A DNA stretch of 64,000 nucleotides, from assembly GCF_008064665.1 (NCBI RefSeq), contig NZ_VRZA01000009.1:62001-126000 (forward strand). Direction: 5' to 3'. The translations under genes were made by a program, and so were the position numbers. The notes beneath the pieces were generated by a model that worked only from the letters and a program-made list of their open reading frames with translations, did no database searches and was not told the DNA's origin. This document shows, in pieces, positions 46,821-57,695 of the stretch (position 1 is its first letter; each line of letters opens with the position of its first letter). The stretch comes from Parahaliea maris (GTDB lineage: Bacteria; Pseudomonadota; Gammaproteobacteria; Pseudomonadales; Halieaceae).

Positions 46821-47765
46821 TCAGTCGCCTGCGGCCTGCCGCCCCACCAGGCGCAGGTGGGGAATGATTTTATCCAGCTCGTTGGCGCTGCGCGCCACCG
46901 CCTTGTTGTCGAACCCCGGCTCGGCGTAAAACAGAATGGCATCACTGCCCCCCGAGTCGACCACGTAGCCCCCATAGCGCTGCAGCGTTTTGGCGATCAG
47001 GATCGCCAGCGGCTGCTCCAGCAGGGCCTCGACCTCCAGTTCAGGCGGCAGGGCCAACAGGGCACCCATCGGGATACTGCCGCCGTAGTTTGCTTCGCTG
47101 TTGTCGTCCTCGCTGGTCGCCGGCGCGACGTAGCCGGACTTGAGGAAATTGAGACTCAGGGCCACCGCCAAAGCATGCCGGGCGACACCCTGCTCCAGTT
47201 CCCATTGCCGCAGCAGGCCACCCACGGCCGAACCACCATAAGCCCGGGTACCGATGTGTCGCCCCGCCTGCTCGGCAACCCCCAACCCGGCGGCCTCCAC
47301 CCTTCGATAGATATTGGCCTGCCCCGGCTGCTCGAAGCGAAAGAATTCGTGAATGGTGGTTCGATCCGCTGACATTACCGTCAGGTGCCCGTCGGTCCCC
47401 TCTGCCGGGAGAGCGCCCTCGGGGACCGGGGCCATCACGTAGGCCTGGAGCTTGCGGATATAGATCGGCCGCTCAGGAACCTCTGCGCCCGCCAGGTAAA
47501 AAGGAATGGACCAGCTGTTACTGTTGATGTGAACGTGTGCGTCCTCACCCAGGTCCAGGCGCGACCAGCCATGCCGGTCAGTGTCAGGGGCCTGTACCAG
47601 CGGGGTGTTCCAGGGGGACTGGTCGGAAAAGGGTCGCAGGTAATAGTCGGGTCCTGCCGGCGCGGCCAGTGCCTGCGCCGCTGCGGCGAGCAGGACTGCA
47701 CAGCGGCATACGCTACTCAGGCAAGACCATAGGCTCTGCCAACCCGGTGTCGGCGCGGTGTGCAA
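46821..47765 (-). CDS. Secreted protein of unknown function
   Basis: A 314-residue protein with a signal peptide (VLLAAAAQALA). The mature N-terminus is YYLRPFSDQSPWNTPLV. Later come GTDGHLTVMSADRTTIHEFFRFE, YGGSAVGGLLRQWELEQG and a terminal domain with RYGGYVVDSGG. Similar P-F-S-x-x-S-P-W-N-T and GGSA-x-GGL-x-R-x-W-E patterns occur in uncharacterised secreted proteins; I do not know an activity. The TTG at 47765 is preceded by GGAGG at good spacing and was kept as the start; there is no in-frame ATG before the mature region. Confidence 0.7.
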   Translation of the reverse strand: MHTAPTPGWQSLWSCLSSVCRCAVLLAAAAQALAAPAGPDYYLRPFSDQSPWNTPLVQAPDTDRHGWSRLDLGEDAHVHINSNSWSIPFYLAGAEVPERPIYIRKLQAYVMAPVPEGALPAEGTDGHLTVMSADRTTIHEFFRFEQPGQANIYRRVEAAGLGVAEQAGRHIGTRAYGGSAVGGLLRQWELEQGVARHALAVALSLNFLKSGYVAPATSEDDNSEANYGGSIPMGALLALPPELEVEALLEQPLAILIAKTLQRYGGYVVDSGGSDAILFYAEPGFDNKAVARSANELDKIIPHLRLVGRQAAGD

Positions 47766-47887
47766 AGGGGCCTCCAGGGGGGATTCGAGGCCAAGATACT
47801 ACCCACCCGGACAGCTGCAGACCAAGGCCCCACAGACCCCTTTGGGTGAATACGGTTACGGTTGGCCAGCCGGCCTCACCGAAACGC

Positions 47888-48442
47888 TCATTGCTGCGCC
47901 AGCAGGGATCCCTCGGCGCAGTGACGGAGCAGCAGGGTCTGTGATGCCGCGTCCACCGCAAATGGCCCGGACCGTCCCAGAGCCGTCAGACCCAGCAGGT
48001 TACGGCCGCCACGATCCATCACCGCCAGTTCCAGTGGCCCGAGATCGCAGGTCGCGCCGAGCCGAAACTCTTCCACCGAGTACACCTGGACAGGCTCGAT
48101 GCGATTGTCCGCGAGGCGCAATGCCACCCGGCGCACGGCGCGCAGAGCGCCCCTGTCTTGCAGTTGCTCGAACAGGTCGCGACTGATGGTGGCCATGCCG
48201 GCACCCGTGTCCAGCAGGAATTGGGCACTGGCTCCGCCGACCTCGGCGGTGACCATCAGCGTACCGCCGCCACTGGGCTCCAGGGGAATCTCCACAGGAA
48301 AGTCCAACGCCTGAGCCGGCAAAGACAGGACCGGCAGGGACAGGGACAGCAAACTGGCGGCCAACACCAACCAGTGCCTGACTGCACGGCTTGCTTTCGT
48401 GTCACCCGGTTGTGGGGAACCGGGCAGGGGGTGACGGTTCAT
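47888..48442 (-). CDS. Retropepsin-like aspartic protease (periplasmic)
   Basis: A 184-residue protein with an N-terminal membrane/signal segment (HWLVLAASLLSLSLPVLSLPAQA). The single aspartyl-protease motif is AQFLLDTGAGMATIS, with a second conserved NLLGLTALGR near the C-terminus. Bacterial proteins of this type are expected to dimerise, like retroviral proteases. Substrate unknown. GAGGT lies before the ATG. It may be co-transcribed with the secreted protein downstream. Confidence 0.82.
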   Translation of the reverse strand: MNRHPLPGSPQPGDTKASRAVRHWLVLAASLLSLSLPVLSLPAQALDFPVEIPLEPSGGGTLMVTAEVGGASAQFLLDTGAGMATISRDLFEQLQDRGALRAVRRVALRLADNRIEPVQVYSVEEFRLGATCDLGPLELAVMDRGGRNLLGLTALGRSGPFAVDAASQTLLLRHCAEGSLLAQQ

Positions 48443-48832
48443 GGTGCCGCACCTCTGTGTTATTAGCGTTTTTTAACTCAAGCAAAAGCTGTACCACTGC
48501 CCGGGAGCCGATAGATACTGGCCCGGGGCGCAGCGGCAAACCACCGAAAGCGCACTATTGGTGCTCGCGCGCCCACTTCTGGTGCAATCAGGCATTAGCG
48601 TCCAGGCCTTCCCAGTCCATCCATACGCGACGGCACCATGCGTCCACGCCCCCGCCTTATCACTTTTATTGACCCGCAAATTCAGGGAAATCTATTAGAA
48701 AACAACCCACTTACAGGATATCGTGGCGGTCCCGCTCGGCAGTGACACTGCCGTTAATACGACCCCTTGTGAACCACCAGCCAGGCAGCAGACCGGGCCC
48801 CGGATCACAAAATTAGTGCAAGGAGATTGTGC
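48443..48832. other. Intergenic region, no gene seen
   Basis: A 390-bp divergent region between the aspartic protease and the small secreted protein. Two TGGTGC motifs (within about 48557-48590) resemble half of an NtrC site but have the wrong internal spacing. No ORF with a plausible start and composition was found. It is less GC-rich around 48650-48720. Confidence 0.4.
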
Positions 48833-49090
48833 ATGCGCACTCTACTACTCACTCTGGCCGCCCTGTCCCTGTCTGTATCCGGTGCGGCACAGGCCTCCGA
48901 CAACGCTGGCACTGACGCCGGCGCAGAACGTACCGTCCGCATCCAGCAGGTGGAAATGAAAGGCAAACCGCCGTTCAAGCGCGACGTGGAAGTGCTCGAA
49001 ATCAGCGACGCTGCGGCTATCGAGGAATCGACCCAGGCGCAAAAAAGCCGCTCACCCAAGGGCCGCCCGCCGCTGGCCCGCTTCCGCTAA
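48833..49090 (+). CDS. Small secreted protein of unknown function
   Basis: An 85-residue protein with a signal peptide (RTLLLTLAALSLSVSGAAQA). The mature part of about 65 residues is charged and Lys/Arg-rich at the end (KSRSPKGRPPLARFR). It has no cysteines or recognised motif. AAGGAG seven bases before the ATG at 48833 supports this start. Confidence 0.7.
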   Translation: MRTLLLTLAALSLSVSGAAQASDNAGTDAGAERTVRIQQVEMKGKPPFKRDVEVLEISDAAAIEESTQAQKSRSPKGRPPLARFR

Positions 49091-49097
49091 AACCTTT

Positions 49098-49140
49098 CGG
49101 CTGCCCACCAACCGAACGTCCTTTCTCCGGCGGGCAGCCG
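49098..49140 (+). terminator. Hairpin after the small secreted gene
   Basis: CGGCTGCCC (49098-49106) pairs with GGGCAGCCG (49132-49140) across a 25-base loop, 8 bp after the stop codon. No T-run follows, so termination is only possible, not shown. Confidence 0.35.
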
Positions 49141-49254
49141 GATTCTCCACCTCCAGCCCTCCTCAACACAGCCCGCGAACGCCGCAACGGGCACTATTGC
49201 CCCTCTGAATAGCCAACATAAGCCAATCTCTTGTGTTCGCTGTCAACATACTGG

Positions 49255-49283
49255 TTCACGACTCCTCGCCACCCCGCTACAAT
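49255..49283 (+). promoter_or_regulatory. Sigma-70-type promoter for fadBA
   Basis: TTCACG (49255-49260) and TACAAT (49278-49283) are 17 bp apart, giving a leader of about 80 nt. No PsrA- or FadR-type palindrome was recognised nearby. Confidence 0.45.
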
Positions 49284-49367
49284 AGGCGCCCCTCGGGCCA
49301 GCCACGGGCTTCCATCACCCCTATTGGCCGAACCCATCCACCCGTCTCAGCAACACAGGACAGTGAC

Positions 49368-51515
49368 ATGATCTATCAGAGCGACGCGCTCACGGTGACC
49401 CGCCTCGAAGGCGACATCGCCGAGCTGCATTTCGATCTACAGGGCGAATCCGTCAACAAGTTCGACCAGAACACCGTGACCCACCTGACCGCGGCACTGG
49501 ACGCCATCGAGGCGGAACAGGGCCTGCAGGGGCTGCTGGTCACCAGCGGCAAGCCCGTGTTCATCGTGGGCGCCGATATTACCGAATTCACCGGCCTGTT
49601 CGGTGCGGGCGCCGACGAGATCAAGGGCTTCACCGGCCTCAACAACGCCAACTTCAACCGCCTGCAGAACCTGCCCTATCCCAGCGTGGTCGCCATCAAT
49701 GGCTTCGCCCTGGGGGGTGGATTTGAGATCTGCCTGGCCTGTGACTTCCGCGTCATGAGCACCGTCGCCAAGGTCGGCCTGCCGGAAACCAAACTCGGCA
49801 TCCTGCCAGGCTGGGGCGGCACCGTGCGCCTGCCGCGCATCATCGGTGTCGACGAGGCCGTCATGTGGATTGCCACCGCCGGTGAAAAGCGCCCCGACGC
49901 TGCCCTCAAGGCGGGTGCCGTCGACGCCGTCGCCGCACCGGAGCAACTGCGCGAGGTGGCCCTGACCACCCTGAACAACGCCATTGCCGGCCAACTGGAC
50001 TACGCCGCGCGCCGCGCCCAGAAGAGCAGCCCCCTGCCGCTCAACGATACCGAGGCGATGATGACCTTCTTCACCATCAAGCAGATGGTGGCGCAGCAGG
50101 CTGGCCGCAACTACCCGGCGCCGGTGAAAGTCGTCGACGTGATCGAGCAGGCCCGCGGCATGGACCTGGAAGGCGCCCTGGAGGTGGAAGCCGCCGGTTT
50201 CGCCGAGCTGGCCGTAACCCCGGTGGCCGCCGCCCTGGTGGGCGTGTTCCTGAGCGACCAGCTGCTGGGCAAGAAAGCCAGGGGCTGGGAAAAGCAGGCC
50301 GATAAAAAAGTGGAGCAAGCCGCGGTACTGGGCGCCGGCATCATGGGCGGCGGTATCGCCTACCAGAGCGCCTACAAAGGCGTGCCGATCAAGATGAAGG
50401 ACATCAACCAGGCCGGCCTGGACCTGGGCCTGCGCGAGGCTAACAAACTGCTGTCCAAGCAGGTGGATCGCGGCCGCATGACCCCTTCGAAGATGGGCGA
50501 AGTGCTGAGCAGCATCGACCCGACCCTCACCTACGGCGGTTTCGACAATGTCGACATCGTGGTGGAAGCCGTGGTCGAGAACCCCAAGGTCAAGCACGCG
50601 GTACTGGCCGAGACCGAGAAGCAGATCGGCCCGGATACCGTGCTGGCCTCCAACACCTCCACCATCTCCATCGACTTCCTGGCGGAAGCGCTGGAGCGTC
50701 CGGAAAACTTCTGTGGCATGCACTTCTTCAACCCCGTGCACGCGATGCCGCTGGTGGAAGTCATCCGCGGCGAGAAAACCTCAGATACCGCCGTGGCCCG
50801 CACCGTGGCCTACGCCAACAAGATGGGCAAGAAGGCGGTCGTGGTGAAGGACTGCCCCGGGTTCCTGGTGAACCGGGTACTGTTCCCCTACTTCGACGGC
50901 TTCTCCAAGCTGGTCCGCGACGGCGCCGACTTCCAGGCCGTGGACAAGGTCATGGAGCGCTGGGGCTGGCCGATGGGCCCGGCCTACCTGATGGACGTGG
51001 TCGGCATCGACACCGGTGTTCACGCTGCCGAGGTCATGGCAGAGGGCTTCCCCGACCGCATGAAACTGGACTTCAAGACCGCCACCGAGGTGATGTTCGA
51101 GAACCAGCGCCTGGGCCAGAAGAACGGTATCGGCTTCTATGAGTACATCGCCGACAAGCGTGGCAAGCCAAAGAAAACCGCTGTGGAAAGCACCTATGAG
51201 CTGATCGCCCCGGTTGCCGGTGAGCGCACCGAGTTCTCCGACGAGGACATCGTCGCCCGCATGATGCTGCCGATGGCCACTGAACTGGCGCGCTGCCTGG
51301 AAGAGGGTATCGTGGAAACCCCCGCCGAGGCCGACCTGGCCCTGCTCTACGGCCTGGGCTTCCCGCCCTTCCGCGGCGGTGTGTTCCGCTGGATGGATAC
51401 CGTGGGCCTCGAGTTCATTGCCGCCGCCAGCGAAAAATTCGCCCACCTCGGCAAGAGCTACGAGCTGACGGATGGCATGAAAGCCAAACTTGCCGACGGC
51501 ACCACCTACTACTAA
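49368..51515 (+). CDS. fadB: Fatty acid oxidation complex alpha subunit
   Basis: The 715-residue multifunctional protein performs enoyl-CoA hydration and 3-hydroxyacyl-CoA dehydrogenation in beta-oxidation. The N-terminal crotonase domain has [14 protein letters not shown] and [15 protein letters not shown] (both catalytic Glu). The dehydrogenase domain has the NAD loop [14 protein letters not shown], the substrate-site ASNTSTIS and the catalytic His in [13 protein letters not shown]. Length matches pseudomonad FadB. The open frame extends 45 codons upstream; the ATG at 49368 has AGGA and the family start [10 protein letters not shown]. It is 18 bp from fadA. Confidence 0.97.
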   Translation: MIYQSDALTVTRLEGDIAELHFDLQGESVNKFDQNTVTHLTAALDAIEAEQGLQGLLVTSGKPVFIVGADITEFTGLFGAGADEIKGFTGLNNANFNRLQNLPYPSVVAINGFALGGGFEICLACDFRVMSTVAKVGLPETKLGILPGWGGTVRLPRIIGVDEAVMWIATAGEKRPDAALKAGAVDAVAAPEQLREVALTTLNNAIAGQLDYAARRAQKSSPLPLNDTEAMMTFFTIKQMVAQQAGRNYPAPVKVVDVIEQARGMDLEGALEVEAAGFAELAVTPVAAALVGVFLSDQLLGKKARGWEKQADKKVEQAAVLGAGIMGGGIAYQSAYKGVPIKMKDINQAGLDLGLREANKLLSKQVDRGRMTPSKMGEVLSSIDPTLTYGGFDNVDIVVEAVVENPKVKHAVLAETEKQIGPDTVLASNTSTISIDFLAEALERPENFCGMHFFNPVHAMPLVEVIRGEKTSDTAVARTVAYANKMGKKAVVVKDCPGFLVNRVLFPYFDGFSKLVRDGADFQAVDKVMERWGWPMGPAYLMDVVGIDTGVHAAEVMAEGFPDRMKLDFKTATEVMFENQRLGQKNGIGFYEYIADKRGKPKKTAVESTYELIAPVAGERTEFSDEDIVARMMLPMATELARCLEEGIVETPAEADLALLYGLGFPPFRGGVFRWMDTVGLEFIAAASEKFAHLGKSYELTDGMKAKLADGTTYY

Positions 51516-52709
<1,194 letters not shown>

Positions 52710-52719
52710 GACTCTCTGT

Positions 52720-52755
52720 AAAAACCCTCTCCAGCCGGCCCCCCGGGCCGGCTGG
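52720..52755 (-). terminator. Terminator between fadA and the first LuxR-type gene
   Basis: CCAGCCGGCC (52731-52740) pairs with GGCCGGCTGG (52746-52755), a perfect 10-bp stem. On the minus strand it is followed by AGAGGG and five T, so it mainly suits the minus-strand regulator, though it could also end fadA. Confidence 0.6.
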
Positions 52756-52783
52756 CCCCACCGCTTTCCTACCAGTTCCTCTA

Positions 52784-53923
52784 CTACGATGCTTCGTTTC
52801 GCAGCCCCAGGGGCGAGCGCAGCAACAGGCTCACCAGCTCGTTCTGGCGCCCGGTGCCGGTTTTGGCAAAGACGCGCTTGAGCAGGTTGCGCGAGGTCGA
52901 CACCGAGTGCCCGAGGTGCTCGGCGCAGGCTTCCAGTGATCGCCCCTGCATGATTTCGTTGGCCACCCGGGACTCCGCTGCCGTCAGGTCGTACAGGGCG
53001 CGCATGCGCGCCAGCTGCGCTTCACAGACCTGCTCATGGTCCTGCAGGATCACGATGGCAGCCGGATAGTCGTCACCATCGTAGGCACTGGGTGTAAGCG
53101 GGTGGATCATCAGGCTGTAGGCCCGCTTGCCCGAGGGCCGGGACACCAGCAGGTCGCCGCCTGCCAGGGGCTCGGCGGTATCGCCGGTGGAGTCGATGGT
53201 ATGGCGCAACAGGCTGCGTAACTTCTGGTTCTCTGCGCTGCGATGGGCGCTCAAGTGACTGGTATGCAGTGCCAGTCCGTCGTTGTCGAAGGTCATTTTC
53301 TCGGCCTGCGGATTGAGGTAGATCACCTCGTGCCGGCTGCTGAACACCACTACCCCGTAAGGCAGCAGGTCGAGCATTTCCCAGGCGGGCGCGAACCCCG
53401 TCGGCAGGCTCGCGGTATGCCGCTTGAGGCGGAAGCTGCGCTGCAGGTGCGGCATAATCCGGCTGAACAGGATCTTGTCCTTTTCACGGTAGTGACCGTC
53501 GCCCGACTGACGCATGAAGGAGGCGGTCAGGCAGTGTCGCTCGCCGTGTTCGATGTACAGGCAACTGGCCTGTTCCAGCCCTTGCGGCTGCAGGAAGTGA
53601 CTGTAGAGCTTTTCGTTGTGCAGGCGCTTGCCCGGCAGCAGGTCCTGGGTATAGGAGATACTGCCCGAGCGCGGCGGCGGGGTCATGTGGCGCCCTACCT
53701 CCCGGTGAAATTCTGCATCGCGTTCCCGGACGGTCAGTTCCCCCGCCGGGATCCCGTAGCTCGACAGGAAACCGCGGTTTCTGGCGCTCTCGTCGCGGCA
53801 GTAAATGCCACCGACAGCGCTCTCGGTGAGTTCGGACATTTTCTCCAGAAAAGTGCTGATCCTGTCGGGGTCGATCGTGGACTCATACAAGGTTTCAATC
53901 AGTTTTACATACTGCAAATTCAT
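52784..53923 (-). CDS. LuxR family transcriptional regulator (first of two)
   Basis: About 379 residues. The N-terminal half (MNLQYVKLIETLYESTIDPD) has no clear autoinducer-binding signature. A PAS-like middle segment starts LPYGVVVFSSRHEVIYLNPQAE. The C-terminal LuxR-type HTH (about 315-370) reads LTAAESRVANEIMQGRSLEA...VSTSRNLLKRVFAKTGTGRQNELV. This layout is common in marine gammaproteobacterial regulators with unknown signals. The ATG at 53923 follows AGGGGAG; an ATG 75 bp upstream is less likely. It shares architecture with the neighbour at 54.5 kb. Confidence 0.85.
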   Translation of the reverse strand: MNLQYVKLIETLYESTIDPDRISTFLEKMSELTESAVGGIYCRDESARNRGFLSSYGIPAGELTVRERDAEFHREVGRHMTPPPRSGSISYTQDLLPGKRLHNEKLYSHFLQPQGLEQASCLYIEHGERHCLTASFMRQSGDGHYREKDKILFSRIMPHLQRSFRLKRHTASLPTGFAPAWEMLDLLPYGVVVFSSRHEVIYLNPQAEKMTFDNDGLALHTSHLSAHRSAENQKLRSLLRHTIDSTGDTAEPLAGGDLLVSRPSGKRAYSLMIHPLTPSAYDGDDYPAAIVILQDHEQVCEAQLARMRALYDLTAAESRVANEIMQGRSLEACAEHLGHSVSTSRNLLKRVFAKTGTGRQNELVSLLLRSPLGLRNEAS

Positions 53924-54450
53924 CGTGCGGCTCCCCTGAAACGCAATATACCGAAGCAGGCAATCAGCCTGCTCCTTATGTTTCGGCAAAATCAGCAATG
54001 GTCTCGCTGAGGCGCGGCACTTTATATGTGCTCTACTTCACATTTTTGACTAATTTAAGTCCATAAATTCCGTGGTGTAAGTTGTTTTTTTTATTTTTGA
54101 ATGTTTGGAATAATTCCCTCAACTGATCGTGCAAGTCCAGATGCCATGCCCTGGCTTGCCGGGTTGAGCGCCACCTGACTGCGTACCGGCCGCGGCCCTC
54201 GAATACGGCCCTTGTGCCTCCGAGCCTATAAATAAAGGGCTTAAAGCCAATCGCCAGCAGATAGCGCCGTTCGCATGGATAACGGAAGACAGCGGAAAAA
54301 GGGGAAATTCACTGTTGCATCAGCAGTGCCGTTGAGCGAAAAGCAGGCGGATTCGCGCTCACCCGAACGGGTGAAACTGCAGAAAACGACCCTTTTACCA
54401 CGCTAAAAGGCGAGCGAAAGCTAACCCTCCCGGTGACCGCTACCGGGGCC
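53924..54450 (-). promoter_or_regulatory. AT-richer upstream region of the first LuxR gene and end of the second
   Basis: Bases about 54040-54120 are unusually AT-rich for the window (including a run of eight T) and probably hold the promoter of the downstream regulator. At 54391-54410 CCTTTTA and TAAAAGG form a perfect 7-bp stem, followed on the minus strand by GTCGTTTT. Together with CCCGGT/ACCGGG-type stems at about 54429-54447 it is a candidate terminator for the second LuxR gene. No gene was found. Confidence 0.4.
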
Positions 54451-55587
54451 TCAGACCAGCAGGTTACCCGGGCCCGTCAGGACCAGCTTGACCAGGTCCG
54501 ACTGGCGGTTGGTATTGGTCTTGAGGAACACGCGCTTGAGCTGTGAACGCAAGGTTTCCCTGCTGACGTCCTGGGATACGGCGAGCTCGTTGATGGTCTT
54601 GCCAGCGGCGAGACCAGTTGCCAGAACCGCCTCGCAAGGAGTCAGGCGATACAGCTGTTCGAGGATGTAACGGCGGGTGGTATTGCGCCGCTCGACATCG
54701 TACAGCAGCAGCATTACGCAACTGGTTCCCGGCAACAGGGTGCGGGCATCCACCGGGCTGGCATAACTGCTCACGCTGATCGACAGCGGTGCCTTGTCGT
54801 GTTCGGCACGCGACACCGACACGTAGCCATCGTTCTTCACACCTTTCATGTGCGCCGTGCGGATACAGTGGGCAACCAACTCGGCGAGCCGCTCGTCCGT
54901 CTCTGGCGTAGCGAGGCGGAGCCGGCCATCCACATGGTCGATGCCACCGGGTTCGCGAAACAGGCGACGGGCCCAGCTGTTGCTGAAAATCACCGAGCCT
55001 TCCCGGTCCAGCAGGACGACACCTGTGGAAAACTGTTCGTAGCGTTCGCGCACCACATCGTGCAGCACCGAGCGTTCCTGTACATGACGGTTGATCTCGA
55101 AAGCCTGGCGGACATGGGGTAGCAACAGCTCGAGGCTGGCGATCTCCTCACCGGAAAATCCCGCGGCGCCCTGTTTGCGACAGAAACCGATGTAACCGTA
55201 GCCGGATTTTTTCAGCAAAAAGTTGCCGGAAACACCACTGCTGAAATCGAGACCGCGAAGCCGGCCGTTGAGCTGTCGGGCAATCCTGCCACTGCCGGGT
55301 ACCGCAGAGTGAGTGAGAAGTCGCCCCGGTTCCTGCGCCAACACGCGGTTGATCCACGAGGCGTCACACAGGGCGTCGCAGTAGGGCGAGGCATCACCGT
55401 TATCCGGCACCCCCACCCGGTAGTGAATCGCACCGTCATGGCGGTCGCCCAGCGCCACCACCGCGTAGTCGGAATCCACCAGCTTCGCCACCGAAGCCAG
55501 GGCCTGCGGCAAGCTGGCCGCGTCAATCGCCGAATCGTATATTTCACCGATAATCCGGCCCATTTCTCTGTTGTTTACACTCGACAA
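54451..55587 (-). CDS. LuxR family transcriptional regulator (second of two)
   Basis: A 378-residue regulator with the same three-part layout as its neighbour: an N-terminal sensory region (MSSVNNREMGRIIGEIYDSA), a PAS-like segment with STGVVLLDREGSVIFSNSWA, and a LuxR HTH (LTPCEAVLATGLAAGKTINELA ... LRSQLKRVFLKTNTNRQSDLV). The two proteins are clearly related but divergent. It lies between fadBA/LuxR-1 and the polysaccharide cluster, on the same strand as LuxR-1. Signals and targets are unknown. Confidence 0.85.
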   Translation of the reverse strand: MSSVNNREMGRIIGEIYDSAIDAASLPQALASVAKLVDSDYAVVALGDRHDGAIHYRVGVPDNGDASPYCDALCDASWINRVLAQEPGRLLTHSAVPGSGRIARQLNGRLRGLDFSSGVSGNFLLKKSGYGYIGFCRKQGAAGFSGEEIASLELLLPHVRQAFEINRHVQERSVLHDVVRERYEQFSTGVVLLDREGSVIFSNSWARRLFREPGGIDHVDGRLRLATPETDERLAELVAHCIRTAHMKGVKNDGYVSVSRAEHDKAPLSISVSSYASPVDARTLLPGTSCVMLLLYDVERRNTTRRYILEQLYRLTPCEAVLATGLAAGKTINELAVSQDVSRETLRSQLKRVFLKTNTNRQSDLVKLVLTGPGNLLV

Positions 55588-55758
55588 GGCCCTGATCTCT
55601 CTGCCTCATGTGACCGTGCGCGACGCGCACACGATCGTGGATTGGATGAACACAGGAGTCAGGGTAGTGTCGGCCGGGGGGCGGGTCATGAACCATTTGG
55701 TATACGGGACAAACCAGCCACAGCAGGAGCGCCGCAACCCGGCGGGATACGGACGAAA

Positions 55759-57162
55759 TCAGGCCGACGACGGGGCGCGCTGAATCTGGGCCGAGGCACT
55801 GATCACCCCGAGCGCCAGCACCACCATGAAGAGGCCCGCATTGGCGGGAATCTGGAGATTGAAGTCGGTCGCGGAGTGGATCAACAGCGCCCCCGTACCC
55901 ATCACGCAGGCGAAAGCACAGCCGTGCATCATCGGGTCACGGCGCCGGAACAGGGCCTGCAGGGCGAGGTAGAGGCAGTAGAGTACCGCGCCGGCCAGCA
56001 GGCTCAATCCCGCCAGGCCGAATTCGCTGGCGAACTCCACGTAGTCGTTGTGGGTATGGTCGTAGACCTGGGGGACGACACCGGAGGCGTAGCCCGGATA
56101 GGTACTGTAGTAAGACCCGGCGCCGGTGCCGGCCAGGGGGAAGTCGGCGACAATCTGCAGCGACTCCTGGACGACTTCGTCACGGTGCTCGGTGGAGGCG
56201 GAGGTCTCCTGCAGCCGTTGGACCACTTTTTCGACCCCGAAGAAGTTACCGACAATCAGCAGGTCAATCACCAGCAAACTGGCAAAAAACACCAGGCTGG
56301 AACGGGTCAGGCGCTTGCGAGCGACGAGAAACAGCAACCCGGTGATCGCCAGGCTGGCAAAGAAGGCCGTGTTCCCCATGCGCGAACGGGTCAACACCAG
56401 CGCGATGACCATCAGCGCCAGCGACAGGCGCAACAAGCCCTTGCGCCCCAGTAACGATTGCAGGAATCGACGCATGCTGGCCCGCCAGTTCGGTGCCCGG
56501 TCCCGGGCGAGATCGCTGAGCAGGAGCCCGATCCCCACCGCCAGGCACATTTCGAGGTAGCCTGCGAGGTGATTGCGGTTTACGAAGGTACCCGTCGCCA
56601 CACCGCGATAGGCCTCCTTTTCCACCAGGAAACCGTACTCGAGGCCAGACAGGGTCATCACGGAACCATAGGCCGCCTGGAACACGCCGCTGACAATCAA
56701 CACCACCGACAAAGCACGCAGGCGCTCCCGGGTATTCACCAGCACCAGGCAGAGGGCGAACACCAGGATGAGGGTCAGCGTCTCGAGGGCGGCACTGCGA
56801 GTGGCAGAAGTGTTCAGGGACAGGCTGGAATGCGAACCGGCCCAGGCATGTATTTCAGCGGCTACCGGCGACAGGGAATCTACCACCGACACCGGCAACG
56901 CCACACTCTGGAAGGCCACCCAGGCGAGCACACCGAGCAGTATTGCCAGCGCGGGCCACGCGCCCGCCAGGGCCGGCCCGGGAACCACTCGTCCACGCAG
57001 GTACTGGACCAGCCAACCCAGCGCCAACGCCAGGGTGCATAATTCAAACACCGCCAGCGACCACCAGCGGTTACTTCCGAGTGGAAGCGGCAGCCACACC
57101 AGCAGCGCGAGAAAGGCGTAAAACAACAGCGCGTCCGAAGACGAAGACACCTGAACCTTCAA
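55759..57162 (-). CDS. O-antigen ligase/polymerase family membrane protein (first of two)
   Basis: A 467-residue protein with about 11 membrane helices and a large periplasmic loop (about 310-365). The family signature is TGTFVNRNHLAGYLEM early and GTGAGSYYSTYP ... DHTHNDYVEFASEFGLAGL in the loop, matching the Wzy_C (O-antigen ligase) pattern with its conserved H-N-x-Y/D. Such proteins polymerise or transfer polysaccharide chains. It faces away from the main cluster and precedes the small secreted gene region. Confidence 0.87.
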   Translation of the reverse strand: MKVQVSSSSDALLFYAFLALLVWLPLPLGSNRWWSLAVFELCTLALALGWLVQYLRGRVVPGPALAGAWPALAILLGVLAWVAFQSVALPVSVVDSLSPVAAEIHAWAGSHSSLSLNTSATRSAALETLTLILVFALCLVLVNTRERLRALSVVLIVSGVFQAAYGSVMTLSGLEYGFLVEKEAYRGVATGTFVNRNHLAGYLEMCLAVGIGLLLSDLARDRAPNWRASMRRFLQSLLGRKGLLRLSLALMVIALVLTRSRMGNTAFFASLAITGLLFLVARKRLTRSSLVFFASLLVIDLLIVGNFFGVEKVVQRLQETSASTEHRDEVVQESLQIVADFPLAGTGAGSYYSTYPGYASGVVPQVYDHTHNDYVEFASEFGLAGLSLLAGAVLYCLYLALQALFRRRDPMMHGCAFACVMGTGALLIHSATDFNLQIPANAGLFMVVLALGVISASAQIQRAPSSA

Positions 57163-57271
57163 CGTTTCCTCCAGGTGGACTGACAGCGGGGCACCAGGCC
57201 GGGAAGGCTCACGGCAGCAATGTAAGGCGCTACACCCCGAAAAGGGGTGCAGCGGAGTGGATCACTACTGA

Positions 57272-57601
57272 TCAATGGGGGCTGGGACAGACCTTCTTGA
57301 CGGAGGGCCGGTAGATCGGGTAACCCCAGACGGGGTGATCCTTGACCTTTACCCAGGTCACAACCTTGCGGCAACCCTTGCCGTTGCTGCCAGCCCAGGC
57401 ACCGCCCCAGGATCCGTGTTCGAATCCCCCGAAGCGGTTACTGGCATGCTCCCACTGTCCGCCACGGAAACTGGCGGTGGGCAAGCTGGCCGGATGCCTC
57501 TCCAGGTCAGACAATGCCTGTCCCTGGGGAATCACATCCGCACTGGCCTGCCCGAATGGCAACGTCAGCAGCGCAGCAATGGCGAAATAACGTTTCTTCA
57601 T
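57272..57601 (-). CDS. Small secreted protein, unknown
   Basis: A 109-residue protein. It has a signal peptide (KRYFAIAALLTLPFGQASA) and a mature domain rich in Gly, Trp and His (GFEHGSWGGAWAGSNGKGC), with two Cys (GCRKVV, KKVCPSP). The ATG at 57601 follows GGGAGG. It lies 109 bp upstream of the O-antigen-ligase-like gene on the same strand, with a CACCCC/GGGGTG stem between (57233-57249). A role in polymer export or surface attachment is possible but not shown. Confidence 0.7.
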   Translation of the reverse strand: MKKRYFAIAALLTLPFGQASADVIPQGQALSDLERHPASLPTASFRGGQWEHASNRFGGFEHGSWGGAWAGSNGKGCRKVVTWVKVKDHPVWGYPIYRPSVKKVCPSPH

Positions 57602-57695
57602 CTGATGGCCTCCCTGTTGTAGATGGAAACGGGTGTTGCCCGATAAATACTGGCGTAAGGCCTGGTAGATGACCAACCCGCAGGCGACACATCCG

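Noticed and set aside
48550-48595. NtrC or RpoN sites (two TGGTGC motifs)
   Set aside because: The distance between GCAC and GGTGC is two bases short of the NtrC consensus, and no -24/-12 GG...GC pair is aligned.
29459-49108. Shared 16-mer ACCTTTCGGCTGCCCAC upstream of nrdA and after the small secreted gene
   Set aside because: One 16-base match across two strands of 64 kb is near chance expectation, and the contexts differ.
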